Shown here one piece after another: positions 46,494 to 58,795 of a DNA stretch of 64,000 bases. A program made the position numbers and the translations under genes. Under the pieces are notes generated by a model, which saw only the letters and a list, made by a program, of their open reading frames with translations, was not told the origin of the DNA and ran no database searches. The stretch covers positions 124,001 to 188,000 of the forward strand of contig JADNRY010000081.1 of NCBI GenBank assembly GCA_015501585.1, given 5' to 3'. Origin of the DNA: Rhodocollybia butyracea (taxonomy: Eukaryota > Basidiomycota > Agaricomycetes > Agaricales > Omphalotaceae). Position 1 is the stretch's first letter. Every line of letters starts with the position of its first letter.

Positions 46494-48600
46494 ATGCACA
46501 GTGTTTATCTACTCTCGATCGTGGGCATTTCCATCCTGTCCTCTGTCGTTAGTTCTTCACCTCCGAGGTTTCGATTATTCTGTGAAACAAATTTTGCAGA
46601 CCGCTGGAACGACGCTACGAACTCGTACGCCGACAGTCCTGCCTCGTTGCAAGACCTATAATTCGATTGGTTGTTTCGTGTTAGTCCGACCCTGCCATTT
46701 TGGCTGACTTGAGGGCGGTTCTATCACTCTTGTCTAGTCATTCACCCAATTGGTGTGTCCTCAGCCACACTCCTTATGCACCCCACAGCGACAACACAGT
46801 TGAAAAATGTGTCGACGCTTGTCGAACTTCCGGGTACTCGTTTGCTGGGGTTGAATGTGGGAGCGAATGTTGTATGTATCTTCTTGCCTACCCTTATTAC
46901 TAGCTACTCGATCGCCAACATGGAAATGTAGGCTGTGGTAATGACTTCGAAGGCACGAGTTCGTCAGGCTGCACCATGATGTGTTCTGGTAACGATCACG
47001 AAAGTTGTGGGGGAGAAAATGCTATAGAAGTCTATCAGAACGCTTCCTTTGTTCAATGCTACGATGGATATCATTTCATCGGCTCTTTTGCGTACGTTTA
47101 TTTGCAGTGCCTTTTCTTATTCACCTTTCCCATGTTGTGTGGTACAGCGAGAATGACTGGCGGTTAGTTGTGTTTTTGCCCCATTCGCTAGTAGGATATT
47201 GATATTCTACAGCTATCCCGGTAATGACTCCCGCTTGCTTCCAAGCGGAGTAAGTACTGTCGATATTCCTTCCAACAATATGACTGTTGAAAACTGCATT
47301 GACGCCTGCAAAACAGAAGGGTATTCTGCAGCCGGCGTGGAATATGGACAAGTAGGTGCTGTTATCTGGTGCGCGACCGACATTCCATCTCCTTTACAGG
47401 AATGCTGTAAGATCTAATCTTGTAACTACGAATGGCGCGCTGGCTAAATCATCGCAGGGTGTGGCACCGCCGACCCATCGAATTGGACCCCTGCTTCGGC
47501 CTATGATTCTAGTGGTAATGCGGGATACGCTCTAGGTCACTAATGCGGGTGAAGCTTGCGGTGGCGGTGCAGGAGAAGGTACCATCAATATTTACGTGTG
47601 TGGTGGCCAATGCCCGTCGGGCACCTCGGGCACTGTTGGCTCGGGATCGTTCAATTCGCCAACCGGTGGCCCTAACGGAGGAAGTATATCAGCTACTCCG
47701 AGTAGTTCGGAGCCGTCGGTCCATGGAGGAAGTGCGTCGTCTGGCGCGTCTTCGACTGACTGGGGGCCATCCAATGGAGGAAGTACACTAACTAGCTCGT
47801 GGTCGTCTGCTAACGGAGAAAGTATGTCAAGCGGAAGCCGGACTTTGATTAGTTCGGGGTCCTTTAGTAGTGCCCATGAAGGAAGTACGACGAGGTAGGT
47901 ATATCGTGTTTTTTTTTGTTCACGATTACTCTCGGTTACTGTTATAACACAGCCATTCAAACTACCGCTTTGGAGTTTCCTCCGAGTCTGTAGCTCCATC
48001 CCCGTTATCCTCGCCATTGACCTGGACATCTTCTACGACAAATGATCCAACTCATCCAGGTTCGAGTTCCGGAGCCCCATCGAGATCGGCTGTTACTCCC
48101 TCTTCCTGGTCTTCTACTTCCACTTTGACTAGTTTCGCCACGACCCCGACACCAAGCAGATGGAATCCAGCAGGTTGTTTCGTGTAAGTTTCTTTGTGTC
48201 ATGTAATCCAAGGTTCTCCTGATTTGAAAATTTATGTAGCGAAACTTTCTTGCAAGTATTACTTTTGTGATTGACCAGAAATTTTGTTGACATGTCTACA
48301 GCTTTTTGGATTTCCTTGACATTATATATCTCGATGTGAACATTACACCACAAGCCTGCCAAGCAGGGTGTCTTCAGGGTGGTTATAATGTGTGTGGTAC
48401 ATCCAATGGCAATACATGCTGTGAGTCGACTTGGGACCTTCAACTCGGTGAATTAACTCTCTCCGCTAGACTGTGGATTTCTTGGAATTTTTGAGATTTT
48501 GGACCTTGTAATCCCTGGCACATGCATTTCAACTTGTGAAGGGAGTAGCTCCCAGACCTGTGGAGGTAGCGGATCTTGTTTTTTGTGGTATCACGAGTAA
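46494..48600 (+). CDS. secreted protein with three WSC-type cysteine domains (frame disturbed)
   Basis: Starts with a signal peptide (MHSVYLLSIVGISILSSV). WSC domain 1: NTVEKCVDACRTSGYSFAGV, GSECCCGNDF, CSGNDHESCGGENAIEVY. Domain 2: SNNMTVENCIDACKTEGYSA, ECWCGTADPS, ACGGGAGEGTINIYVC. A Ser/Thr/Gly-rich linker follows (GGSISATPSSSEPS, STLTSSWSSANGES), then domain 3: AGCFVFLD, CQAGCLQGGYNVCGTSN, GTCISTCEGSSSQTCGG. WSC domains bind wall glycans in fungi. The frame is not clean. At 47538 a stop interrupts domain 2 one base out of frame, and at CCC 48513-48515 one extra base separates GPCN from PGTC. An intron 47515-47572 could skip the first break but would delete conserved cysteines. Pseudogene or sequence errors are both possible. 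Confidence 0.7.
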
Positions 48601-48849
48601 TTTTGGACGAGTTTTTGTAAACAGTGTCAGTAGTCGATAGGTGTAAAGCACCAATTTCAAATGATACCGCCAGCGGCGAGATTCTTAAACCATCGGGAGG
48701 GGAGTGATGGAAAGCTGTTGTTCCGTCCCGATTTGCTCCTTCAACAGCTTTGCGATCTCTGTCTCATCCAAGTCTCATGACGACCGACTTTGATTTAAAA
48801 GCGGTTTCGCTCTCACATACTGGGCTCCCAACTCACACACTATCAACCC

Positions 48850-50936
48850 ATGTCAACCTACGGATCCACCGTCGTCGGCGACGACTTGCGCGAACAACAG
48901 GACTTACTCAAGCCGTTGGGCAAACGTCCCGAATCTTCTGTTTCTCCGAACGGCAGAACAGCCGGAAAGCCTTTTGTGAATGACATCGAAACTGAAATCG
49001 AAGAGCGGCCGTTCTTTGTGCGTATCGGGAAGGGAGGTCTGATTTCTGCTCTGCAGGAACTCGATAAACAGCTCGCGCAGGTATGCAGTTTTTTCAGTAA
49101 CGCTACATTATTAATATCTAATTATTTGCGTTCAGTCTGGACGGCAGAAGCTATTGTCGAAAAAAGTTCCTACTGACTGGATTGGGTCCGCAAAAGTCTT
49201 CTATCACCAAACGCAAAGATACACTAACATTGGACGTATAGGTCTGAAATCAGCCCCGGCCAAGTTGGATTAATCAACCACGGAGGCTCTCCAAAGATTT
49301 TGACTCGTCCTGGTCGATATCCCGGCTTTCCGTTGCGTAATTGGTGGGCACGTCGATTTGTAGGGAAGAAAGGACGTCAGTGATGTTTTTCTGGCACATA
49401 AATATGTGTTGAGGTTTTCACCGAATTCTAGTTTCCGACACTTCGATTGAATTCCTGGGTCTAACAGTTGTTCAAGTGTCTCAGAATCAAGCAGCGGTTA
49501 TTTCTGATCCTCAGAACCGTATCTTCGTCATCAAGAATGCTGGTTTCGTTGCATTCGCCATCGAAGGCACCTATGATGTACTCTCCATTGTTGATCAAAC
49601 TCATCTTCCGGGAGTTGTAAAGGACAGAACCACTGGCGCTATCCTTGGATGGACTCACGAGGTTAAGATGATGAGCAAAGTCGCTGCAAAGGACCGTGAA
49701 TATGTAGTCGCAACATTTCTCAATATTCCTGCCAGCAATTGTGCCATTCTTCAAAGGGGAGACCACTTGGAGCTGCTTAGTGCTGGACAATCGGTGATAA
49801 CGAATCCGTCAGTCACATTGAGGGGCTTGTTCACCCTCGGCGAAAACCAAATCGAGATGCCGACAAAGGATATGTAGGTTGTTCTTTATCTCTAGGGAGC
49901 TCCCAACCTTATTGCGTTACATGGGCAGCTTCACCAGAGACCAAGTCCCCGTACAGTTGACCATTTATCTGAAATGGCAACTTACGGAGCCGCTGAAGCT
50001 CACCACTCACGGATATAACTCGCCTTACGATGCGCTGAGAGATAAGACACAATCAATCCTTACTCAAATCGTGGCTCACTTAGATTACTCGTCAATGGTA
50101 GTGTTCTCTCTCTCTCGACCTTCTGTGGCTAATCGCCTCGTGCAGGTCAAACAGAGAAATTTGGGTCCTGATAACATGGAAGATGGGAGTGACCCATCTT
50201 CGGCCTTCTTAGATGCTTTAAGAACACGCGCTATGGATGAGATGCATGAAGCCGCTCTTGAGTATGGTATTATCCTCAAAGATTTAGGTAAAGATCGTCT
50301 TTTATTCTCCGTCAAACCCGTAACTAATATAGGTAAATTTAGCTGTTATCGACCGCCAGTTCAAGGGTGATATTGGTAGGCTTCCATAGGTCGCTTCTTG
50401 GTCCGAAGTTAGCTGCTGATCATAGCTTCGTTCAGCTTTGACCATGGACAAGCTTACAACCAGGGCTCTGCAAGCTCAGGTAGAAGCTGCCAACGTCGAC
50501 AGAGAAAATAGCAATAAAGTGAAGCAAGAAGAAGGTGCACTTTCAGTGGCTCGAATCAAGGCCCAGGCGCGGAACACCCAAGCGGATGCCGATGCATACT
50601 CGGTCATAGCTGCAGCAAAAGCTGAGGCTGAGCGTCTGAGAATTACGGCCGAAGCTGAGGCGCAAGCAATCCGAATCAAAAGTAATGCAGGTGAGTAAAG
50701 ATGTGTGAACTTTTGGCATTAAAGTTGACTGTTACTTTTTAGCCGCCGAGATTACTGACCAATTTGCTCGTGAACTGGAGCTTAGGCGGATAGAGGTTAC
50801 CAAAGTAAAGGCATATGGCTCCAAGGCAGTATTCGTCCCAGCAGAGGGGCCAGGTGCGATGATGGGCCAGGCAATGGCGGTAGGCATGGCTTCAGGTCTC
50901 GGCGCGCAGCAGGCTAATAGTAGTAATTCCAAGTGA
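48850..50936 (+). CDS. SPFH/band 7 (stomatin-prohibitin-flotillin) family protein
   Basis: A membrane-associated scaffold protein family. Exons read MSTYGSTVVGDDLREQQDLL, FFVRIGKGGLISALQELDKQ, then KVPTDWIGSEISPGQVGLIN (via a GTCCGC intron), the SPFH core GRYPGFPLRNWWARRF, NIPASNCAILQRGDHLELL, FTRDQVPVQLTIYLKWQL, and a long Ala/Glu/Lys coiled coil (QAEAANVDRENSNK, AEAERLRITAEAEAQAIR) typical of flotillin or stomatin C-termini. It ends with a small-residue stretch and NSSNSK. About nine introns. The N-terminal 75 residues before the SPFH core have no match I know. No clear membrane helix. Probably organises a membrane microdomain; target unknown. Confidence 0.83.
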
Positions 50937-51185
50937 CACCATTCCTTTCCTTTATTTATTTAACAGCATTATTGTACATTAGTAACTAAGTAATAGGTCA
51001 TTGAGCTGAAACGTTGAAACGTCGAAATTTGGCTTGTTGAGGAAAAGTAATCGGACTCCTTTAGAATGACTGGATTTGTTACATAATCAACTCGTGTTGT
51101 CTCTTCGTCTTTGACCACAACCTACAACCACCGTCAACTCGTAAAGCTCTACTTTTCCAGCCAGTTTCTATCTCTTACGACAACA

Positions 51186-51794
<609 letters not shown>

Positions 51795-53065
51795 TTTGGC
51801 TAGCAAACGAGAATATTCCGATGGACGATTAGACTCGGTGTGATTCATATTATATTCAATCCCCTTCTTACCTTTGGGCTGTTATCTATGACAGAGCTGT
51901 GTCTCCGGTTCATAATGATATCGGCCTACCTTGTATATTAATTTGTTTTCTTTTAACGAACGCAATGTACCAATTGTCGACATGGAATATGACGAGACGC
52001 AAACCAGCCTCTTAGATAATCATCTGGGGATGTCATCAACTTCAAAACGTTCCTTCCTGCTGTACAAGCCCTTTACTATGTCCGGTTGACCAGTGGCTAT
52101 CGCTCTGAAAGATCATGATCGCTTTTCTCCCAGTTCTGACTAACTCTCCATATAGCTCGATGTTTTCTCATAGTTCAACTCGAGGGACACTGGCAGGGCG
52201 AGAATTCCAAGCACTGGTCTCTCGTACCATTTGAAGCCTCCTCTGAAGCCCACACATTCGAGCTCCAGGGTTCTTTTTAACTCATTCGAGTACATGCACA
52301 GGACCGTGACATTCCAGCGTGCTCACGATTTCCGTGGTGGCTGCTGAATTCCTTTTGATCGGCTGGAATGATTAAACAAAAAGCTTCATCAAGATCAAGT
52401 TCCTATCGTGAGAAATGACGACGAATGGGATTTTCAATCTTGGGATCTCGATGGGTTTCGGTTGTTGAAAGATGAAAGCGATGGGATAATGACTGAAGAT
52501 ATATAAGTCGTACTGAGGACCACGAAGGAATGTATCTTGAGGGAGAGCGGTGGGACAGTGTTGGTGACACGATTGAAGATCGACTGTTTTCGTAGACCCG
52601 TGTTGTGCTATCCAGTAAGCACGAGCTCCTCTGACTCCTCTCTCTGTGATGTTTAATTGCTAAAATATGCCACTTGGAGGGGGGCACATTGCTCGTTGAT
52701 TGCTCTTGTAATTTCGAACAATCAATCGGATACCGCGTCTTCAGGAAATTTTAAAATCAAACAATGGAGGTTTACACAACGGAGGTTTTAGGTTTTCGTT
52801 ATTGTTTGCCTTCTGCCGGGGTAATTGCTGTCACTACCATTTTTAGGAAGGGTCCTTTGTTAACCCGTGAGATCGACCGTGGTTCAGTTTCAACTAGGTA
52901 GTATAAAGGTCCCTTTTGTGTCATTCTTAGAACCTAGTCCTCGTTCCCCTAGGCTAGTTTTCTACCTTTGAAAAGGTATACAACCGCTTACATTCCCTTG
53001 TCGTTCGTATATCGCAGTTCCTTCATCCTATTCACACCTTCGTTCTATCTGTTTCCTTCTACTTC
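51795..53065. other. 1.27-kb gene-free region downstream of ATG8
   Basis: No supported gene. A minus-strand frame at 52403-52687 is rich in Ser, Arg and His and looks like chance. The last 250 bp (52810-53060) are pyrimidine-rich and probably carry the promoter and leader of the next gene. An untranslated RNA cannot be excluded. Confidence 0.4.
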
Positions 53066-54040
53066 ATGATGTATGCCATCGAAATGCAACGTATTCCAAA
53101 ACTTGGACCAAACGACGTTTACACGAATGTTGTTCAAGCAGCAGGGGCCCGAACCGCGAGCAAGATTCAAAGGCCACCGCTAGCATATGTTCCCCTCAGA
53201 CCGAGGCGCAAAATCTTCTACAGCTCAGAAGATAAGGTCAAATACTATCGCGAGCGGCTGGAATTGAAAATCCGTACTCGTCGTAACCTCCACCGATTCA
53301 GAATCTGTCGGGCCATTTTATACTGTCAGTTTAGCGATCTACTCTCGAAGTTTTTCTCATTTCTATCACCAGCATTGATCGCGCTCACCAACACGATCAT
53401 CCTTATCCTTCTCCTCGTTTCTCTTGGTTTGGGTTCTGGAACAGGCATGTCATCGCACTGTTATCCTCTTCTCGCTTTCTAATAACTTTCTTAGTCTGGG
53501 AATCCCTTTACCAGATTCCAGCCTGGCTCTCTCTCATCCTTATCGCCTCTTTTCTCCTACATCGTCTCAAGTATCGAATGTTCCAAACAATTAAGCTTCG
53601 TAACTTTGCGGTTTACACGGCTTTGACTCTTCTCGCTCTTAGTGAGTTCGTTTTACTATGTTCTGCTCTCGTTGATTTAGCGATTTTTCAAAGGCACAGC
53701 CAGCTGGTTCACGATCCGCATTCAAAATGGAGTTATGTGTCGGGATTTTTCAGCTCTCGAGCCTACTTCGTGCCATACAGCTCAGTTCTTGGTGGCCATC
53801 TCGTGGTTCACCGTAGCTGTAGCGGCCGCCGGTAATGGGGTCACTTACTGCTTCGGCAAATTCTGTCGGCCAGTAGAACAAGTGCCTCAGCCGCTACACG
53901 ACCCTGTCGCCGATCTTAACCTGGCGCAAAAGACTTCAGGTACAGAGAGGCCCTGCTATTACGAGGACATGCCCCCTCCGAGGAGAGTACAGTCTGTGGA
54001 CCTCCAGGAGGGATGGGTAGATGTTCCCCTATACGTTTAG
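53066..54040 (+). CDS. multi-pass membrane protein, unknown
   Basis: Starts MMYAIEMQRIPKLGPNDVYT and has an N-terminal basic region of about 75 residues, then about four hydrophobic segments: ALIALTNTIILILLLVSLGL, SLYQIPAWLSLILIASFLL, NFAVYTALTLLALSEFVLL and FLVAISWFTVAVAAAGNGV. A Pro-rich hydrophilic tail ends EGWVDVPLYV. The intron 53445-53494 appears to have a GCATGT donor and joins GSGT to VWESLYQIP; other GT donors shortly before (GTTTGG, GTTCTG) also keep frame, so this one is uncertain. A second intron (GTGTCG to CTCAG) joins KWSY to FLVAI. Four-helix membrane proteins of this size are common orphans in basidiomycetes. Confidence 0.78.
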
Positions 54041-54187
54041 TATGTTTTTGCAGTTCGGAGGGATGGTCGTGGTCTGTATCTTTAGCAATCCAAATTATAA
54101 AGTATGTATTTCTAGTTGTATCACGTTGGAATCGGTTGGATGTAATTACTCAAATGCTAGCATTCCCCAACACAAAAATGCTACTTG

Positions 54188-55678
54188 TCAGGATAAAGGA
54201 ATTTGAAGATACATTTCTTCGGTGATTTTGTCGTTCTCCCAAAACGCATTCCACTCATCTTCATCATCGGGAGCCATCAAGGGTTCGGACGGTAGTCCGT
54301 TGCTCGCAGTTTCACTTTCAACGAACCCGACGTCCATCGGAGCGAGTTGTGTACTTGGTGGGCCCAGTTGATCGACGGTTGGCTGGGCGACAGGGGCTGA
54401 TTTGCCCGTAGGTGCATCCTCCGTCCCCTCTAAAGCCGTAATTCCTCCAGCATCTACGATGTAATCGACCGATCCTGGAGCGGAGACTGAGCTAAAAATA
54501 ATGCTCAAGCGACGAACTATTTCGAGACGGTCGGTGTCGTCTGCACAAAGATTTTGCGCAATGTACCCAACATCTGCTCTTCGCCGTTTTGTGGGTTCAT
54601 GTTTGATGTCTCTTCTTCGGCCAGTCCTAGACATCATTATTCGAGCATTGATTTGATTCGCCCAGACTAGACCTAAACTTGCTTCTTTACGGTCTTCTCC
54701 TGGCAGACTATGTGCTCTGCCGAACCATCGTGATTGATTAGCGTAGGAAAGACCTAGCTCGTCTGTGTCAAGGCCACGATCAAAGGCGTCCAAGACTTCG
54801 TTCAGAACAATAATAATTATACTGTACTTGCTAGCAATGGAATGCAGATGAGAAGAAATTTCTGTGATATTATGAGAACGCTGAACCAAGGTTTGTGACG
54901 AAGTTTTGTCGGATGAATGGAATAGTTCGCCAAGTGCATCTATAATGACTAGTCGGATTGGTTTAATCGTAGAATTAGACTCGTGCTCAATGAGCTTGCG
55001 CTGGACAAAGTCTGGAAGGAGTTTGGAGAGGCCATGTATCATGAATTCGACATTGGGGACAGGCATGGTATGTATATCATCAAGGCCACACTGCTCAGAT
55101 GAAGCAAGTAAGGGATGATTTTCACATATGTCCATAATGCGTGAAGTTGGCAGTTTGCCGGATGTAAGCAAGAAGCATGCGGAGCCTGACAGGCCACCAA
55201 ATTTACTTGATAGCTGGACAAGTAGTGACATTCGCAACGCTAGTTGCGTTTTACCGGCCGCACTGAAAGATGACCTCAGCAACAATCGTTAGAGTAAGCT
55301 TTGAAGTAGTAAAGTAACCTTTCACCGACAACTTCCCAAATCATACCGGTGCGGAATCCGCCTCCGAGAACGGTGTCCAGGATAGAATCCCCAGAAGTAC
55401 AGATGCCATATGAGGTTGAAGACGATAGAAGCTCCTCTAGTGTAGAGGATGATACAGGATTGACTTTACATACAGCATCGACAATAGCCAATATTTCCAA
55501 TGGGGAGACTTTACATCTCCGGGCAATGTCTTGTGGAGGCAGAAGAATAAGATCTGATAAAGATTTTATGTTTCCTGTTTATAGTCATTAGCACCCGAAG
55601 AATCTATTTCAGAAGTCAAAGACCTCGTTTCAGTAAAGCCCTTTGAGAGGTTGAGAGTTGAGTGGCGAAATTCGACAT
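54188..55678 (-). CDS. RAD57: Rad51 paralogue, Rad57-like recombination protein
   Basis: RecA-fold ATPase that assists Rad51 loading during homologous recombination. The first exon encodes MSNFATQLSTSQRALLKRG, then a GTCTTT intron gives NIKSLSDLILLPPQDIARRC, the small N-terminal helical domain. LDTVLGGGFRTGMIWEVVGE leads to Walker A GESAAGKTQ, formed over the second intron joint. Walker B is IRLVIIDALGELF, followed by IIIIVLNEVLDAF. VWANQINARIMMSRTGRRR matches the L2 region. The C-terminal third is acidic with a GLDTDELGLSYAN segment and ends MYLQIPLS. Overall length about 460 residues. The start lies 69 bp from the divergent polymerase delta subunit gene, with an ACGCGT box between. Confidence 0.85.
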
Positions 55679-55747
55679 GATGAGACGCGTCAACAAAGAA
55701 AAACAACGCGCTTTTTCATTCCAACCACCATTCAGTCCGGTTCAAAA
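55679..55747. promoter_or_regulatory. bidirectional RAD57 / POLD2 promoter with MluI cell-cycle box
   Basis: Only 69 bp separate the two start codons. ACGCGT lies at 55685-55690 inside the palindrome GACGCGTC, and a second ACGCG core at 55706-55710. In budding and fission yeast ACGCGT (MCB) is bound by MBF and drives G1/S genes for DNA synthesis and repair. Both neighbours are of that type, so joint cell-cycle control is plausible. Confidence 0.65.
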
Positions 55748-57649
55748 ATGGCCAGTGCTGAGCTTGTGTCAGTGAATTTTTTCTTGCAACTACAGCTCTC
55801 TTGACGATGTCGGCGCCTTAGACCAATTTCAGACTCACAGCTAAAGCGCGCCACGACAACAGTTGTCCCAGTTAGCCAGGAGACACCTTCTTTCATCATC
55901 GACTCGAAGAACAAAAGCTACAAGCACCAATATTCAAACATTTACTTTCTTCGGCTTCTGGCACTGAGAGATTCTGTCATACAGGCAGCGAGTAAACGAT
56001 GGGATAATCTTCCTGGTGCGCTGTTAGTGGCCTGAGGCGCAATTTTCATTAAAACTTAAGATAGGATCTCCCACATTCGTATCCCGCGTCCTCGAGGTTG
56101 AACCATCTCAATTATGTTATATTGTTGGAACAGTCTACATGGACATGCCTCTGAAACCCAATGTTATGGAAGACATTGCACAGGATGTATGTGTGCCCAT
56201 TATTTACCACTGTCCTAATTTGATCCATACATCGCAGCATTCGATTCCTGCACCTCCCCCGCCTCCATACTACTACTCTGCGGAAGACCAAGTGATGTTA
56301 GAAGATGAATCAGGAAGAATAGAGCTTGTCGGCGAACGTCTAAAAACGGAAAAGCTGGTTACGGGTCTCATCATCGGAGCATTGGGCATGGAGACAACGG
56401 ACGGTAAATTTGAAGTAGCAGATATCTGCTACGCAGGCCTAGCGCCTCAGCCTCAGGCAGTAATCACCCAAGAGTCAGAAGATCAGATGGAGGTTGACAG
56501 TAAGACTTTGTTCTTATACTGAATGAAATTATTCCATCATACTTGCGTTCCAAGGTCCCAATACCGAGGATTTACCCACGGATGAATGGATCGGGGTTGT
56601 GTCTGGTCTCCAAATTGGCGAAGCGTCGTCCACTGATGGGCAGATACAGCTGTTAGTTGAGTATCTGACAGGTGAAGGGGGAGGTCTGGACGACCAATTA
56701 TCAGCTGCTCGAATATCTCGACTGATAATCGTGGGGGACTCTTTGGCTCCGATGATTATAACGGGAAAGGGAGACGCAGACGCAGAAGGAGACATCAAAA
56801 AATCGGTGCGTTCGTTACGCTATGAGAATAAACCATTCTAAAACGTCCCGCAGCGGAAATTCGGATATGACGGCACGACATTCTCAACGCATCCCACAGA
56901 ATCATTATCTGGAGTTCTTCTCGATATTGGGCAAGTCATGCCCATTCACCTTCTCCCAGGCGCGACCGACCCTTCTGGGACCATTCTCCCTCAACAACCA
57001 TTGCCTCGAGCCATGTTTGGGGCAATCTCTTCCTTCCCGTCTTTTTCATGTGAAACGAACCCCACCTATCTAAGCTTGTCTTCAAATTCTTCACCCACTC
57101 CTCGTGTTTTCCTACTGCATTCTGGCCAGCCTGTCAATGACATGTTTAAATATCTCCCATCCCCGCCACACACGCGCTTATCCATTGTAGAATCATCACT
57201 CAAGTGGAGACATATTGCTCCAACAGCACCGGATACACTCTGGTGCCACCCATACTCTACTGCGGACCCATTCCTTATAAAAGAAACTCCGGATCTGTAT
57301 ATCGTCGGCGGACAGAAGAAATTCATGACAAAAATGGTTGAAGATGACGGGAAGGACGACGGTATACAAAAACGATGCCGGCTGCTTTTAGTCCCGGAAT
57401 TCTACCGAACGGGAATCTTTGTACTGGTCAACATCAGGACTCTGCGGGTAAAGACCGTAATGTTTCGGGGAGAAGGCATGTCGGGAGGCATGTCCGATTA
57501 TCTCGATAGTAGGCTTTTCTTTCATTCATATTGACGGATCTGCTGACAACAAGGTTTCAGCTGAGGAAGCCTCTGACACAGAACTTAAGAATCTCGCCGA
57601 ACCCGAGTCCTCTATACCCCATTCAAGCAATACCTCGATACTTTTATAG
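55748..57649 (+). CDS. POL31: DNA polymerase delta subunit 2 (B subunit)
   Basis: Regulatory B subunit of the lagging-strand replicative polymerase. MASAELLKRATTTVVPVSQE is reached by an intron (GTGTCA to TCACAG), then SFIIDSKNKSYKHQYSNIYF, PTFVSRVLEVEPSQLCYIVG, YYYSAEDQVMLEDESGRIEL, KLVTGLIIGALGMETTDGKF, WIGVVSGLQIG, DQLSAARISRLIIVGDSLAP, MPIHLLPGATDPSGTILPQQ, RVFLLHSGQPVNDMFKYL, RHIAPTAPDTLWCHPYSTAD and PDLYIVGGQKKF; the phosphodiesterase-like and OB folds of the family are all recognisable. About seven introns. The catalytic phosphodiesterase residues are degenerate, as is usual for this subunit. Confidence 0.92.
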
Positions 57650-58795
57650 ACCGTAGGAAATCCGTATGAGAGAAAATATCTTTATTTTGTTCCCTTCTAC
57701 GTATTTGTTCATTGTATGTACGATCCGTGATATCTCCGAGAAACTGGCTGTTTCTCAATGGGACCGTATCGGCCAATCTTCCTTCTTCCAAGAGCATAAT
57801 CACCAACTCCGATCATCGGCTCTCGATAACTCTAGCTTTGGCCGGTGGGATTTTTTTTTGCATGTTGGGCTGGTAGAAACTTGAGTAAATCCTTGTATGT
57901 AGACTGGCGATTTCAAGCAAGTACATCCATAAATAGATCCCACCTACATAAGGTATCTATCAGCTATCTTGCTTACTCATAGTGATATACATATTGTTCT
58001 CCGTGGTAACAGGAATACGACACCTTGACTGTGTATTGCCGCGACTTTGGCACAACTTGTTCCATATTTCCGATCTTTGGTATCGACTACCTCTCCGCTT
58101 TCCTTCTTTCGGGCTGTAGGCTGTGGTACATAATTGTAAGCGGTCTCGATCGCTCACCCAAATGGATCTGAGCTGCTACGGCAAGTAATACTGTGCGGCA
58201 GTATGGGCATAAACCACTCATACGCGATTGGGGCTAAATTTGCGATCTATCGTTACCGCTCCTTGGGAATGATAGCACTTAAGAGGAAAGCAGTGATGAT
58301 GAACACGGGATTGGAGAAGGAGTGCAGTCTTGGTTGAAGATTCCCAGCGATGGGAAAATTTGTTGAGATGGAAGCTCCACTTCATAGTAATTCATTTCAA
58401 TCAGTTTTATAAGTACTGGTCAGTGGAAGATCTCTCGCCCACCGGAAAGTAATTCGACAGTACCTCTTGAGGTTGATATAGCTGGACACTTTATACGTAC
58501 ATGAGATCTAAAGGAGATAGCGAGGGCCTTTCAATCATTCTTGGCACAGTAACTTTGTTCGAGGAGCATTGATCACGCCTGACATTCATTTATAAACTCA
58601 TGGTAGTATTCAGTCCCTTGAGAAGAAAACATCAAAAACGGATAAGAAAAGTCATCTATACCCATTTACATAGAAACTAACGGCACTCCGCAGTCTTTCC
58701 ACGCCAAAAATGCAACCATTTAACTAGCAGTCACTGGGGGCAGGTTAGTAAAAGTCTCCCACTCTCTATACTACTAAACTAGTCTCAGAGTTATT
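57650..58795. other. 1.15-kb gene-free region
   Basis: No recognised gene on either strand. AT-rich with several short frames that lack splice structure and motifs. It probably holds the POL31 3' UTR and the promoter of the cupredoxin gene; the last 200 bp show the pyrimidine-rich pattern of a leader. Confidence 0.4.

Noticed and set aside
47515..47572. Intron in WSC domain 2 with GTAATG donor and GTGCAG acceptor
   Set aside because: It keeps the frame but removes the conserved ACGGG segment, so it probably masks a frameshift rather than being a true intron; not certain.
52403..52687. 94-codon minus-strand frame downstream of ATG8
   Set aside because: Ser/Arg/His-rich, no ATG-context or splice structure, most likely chance.
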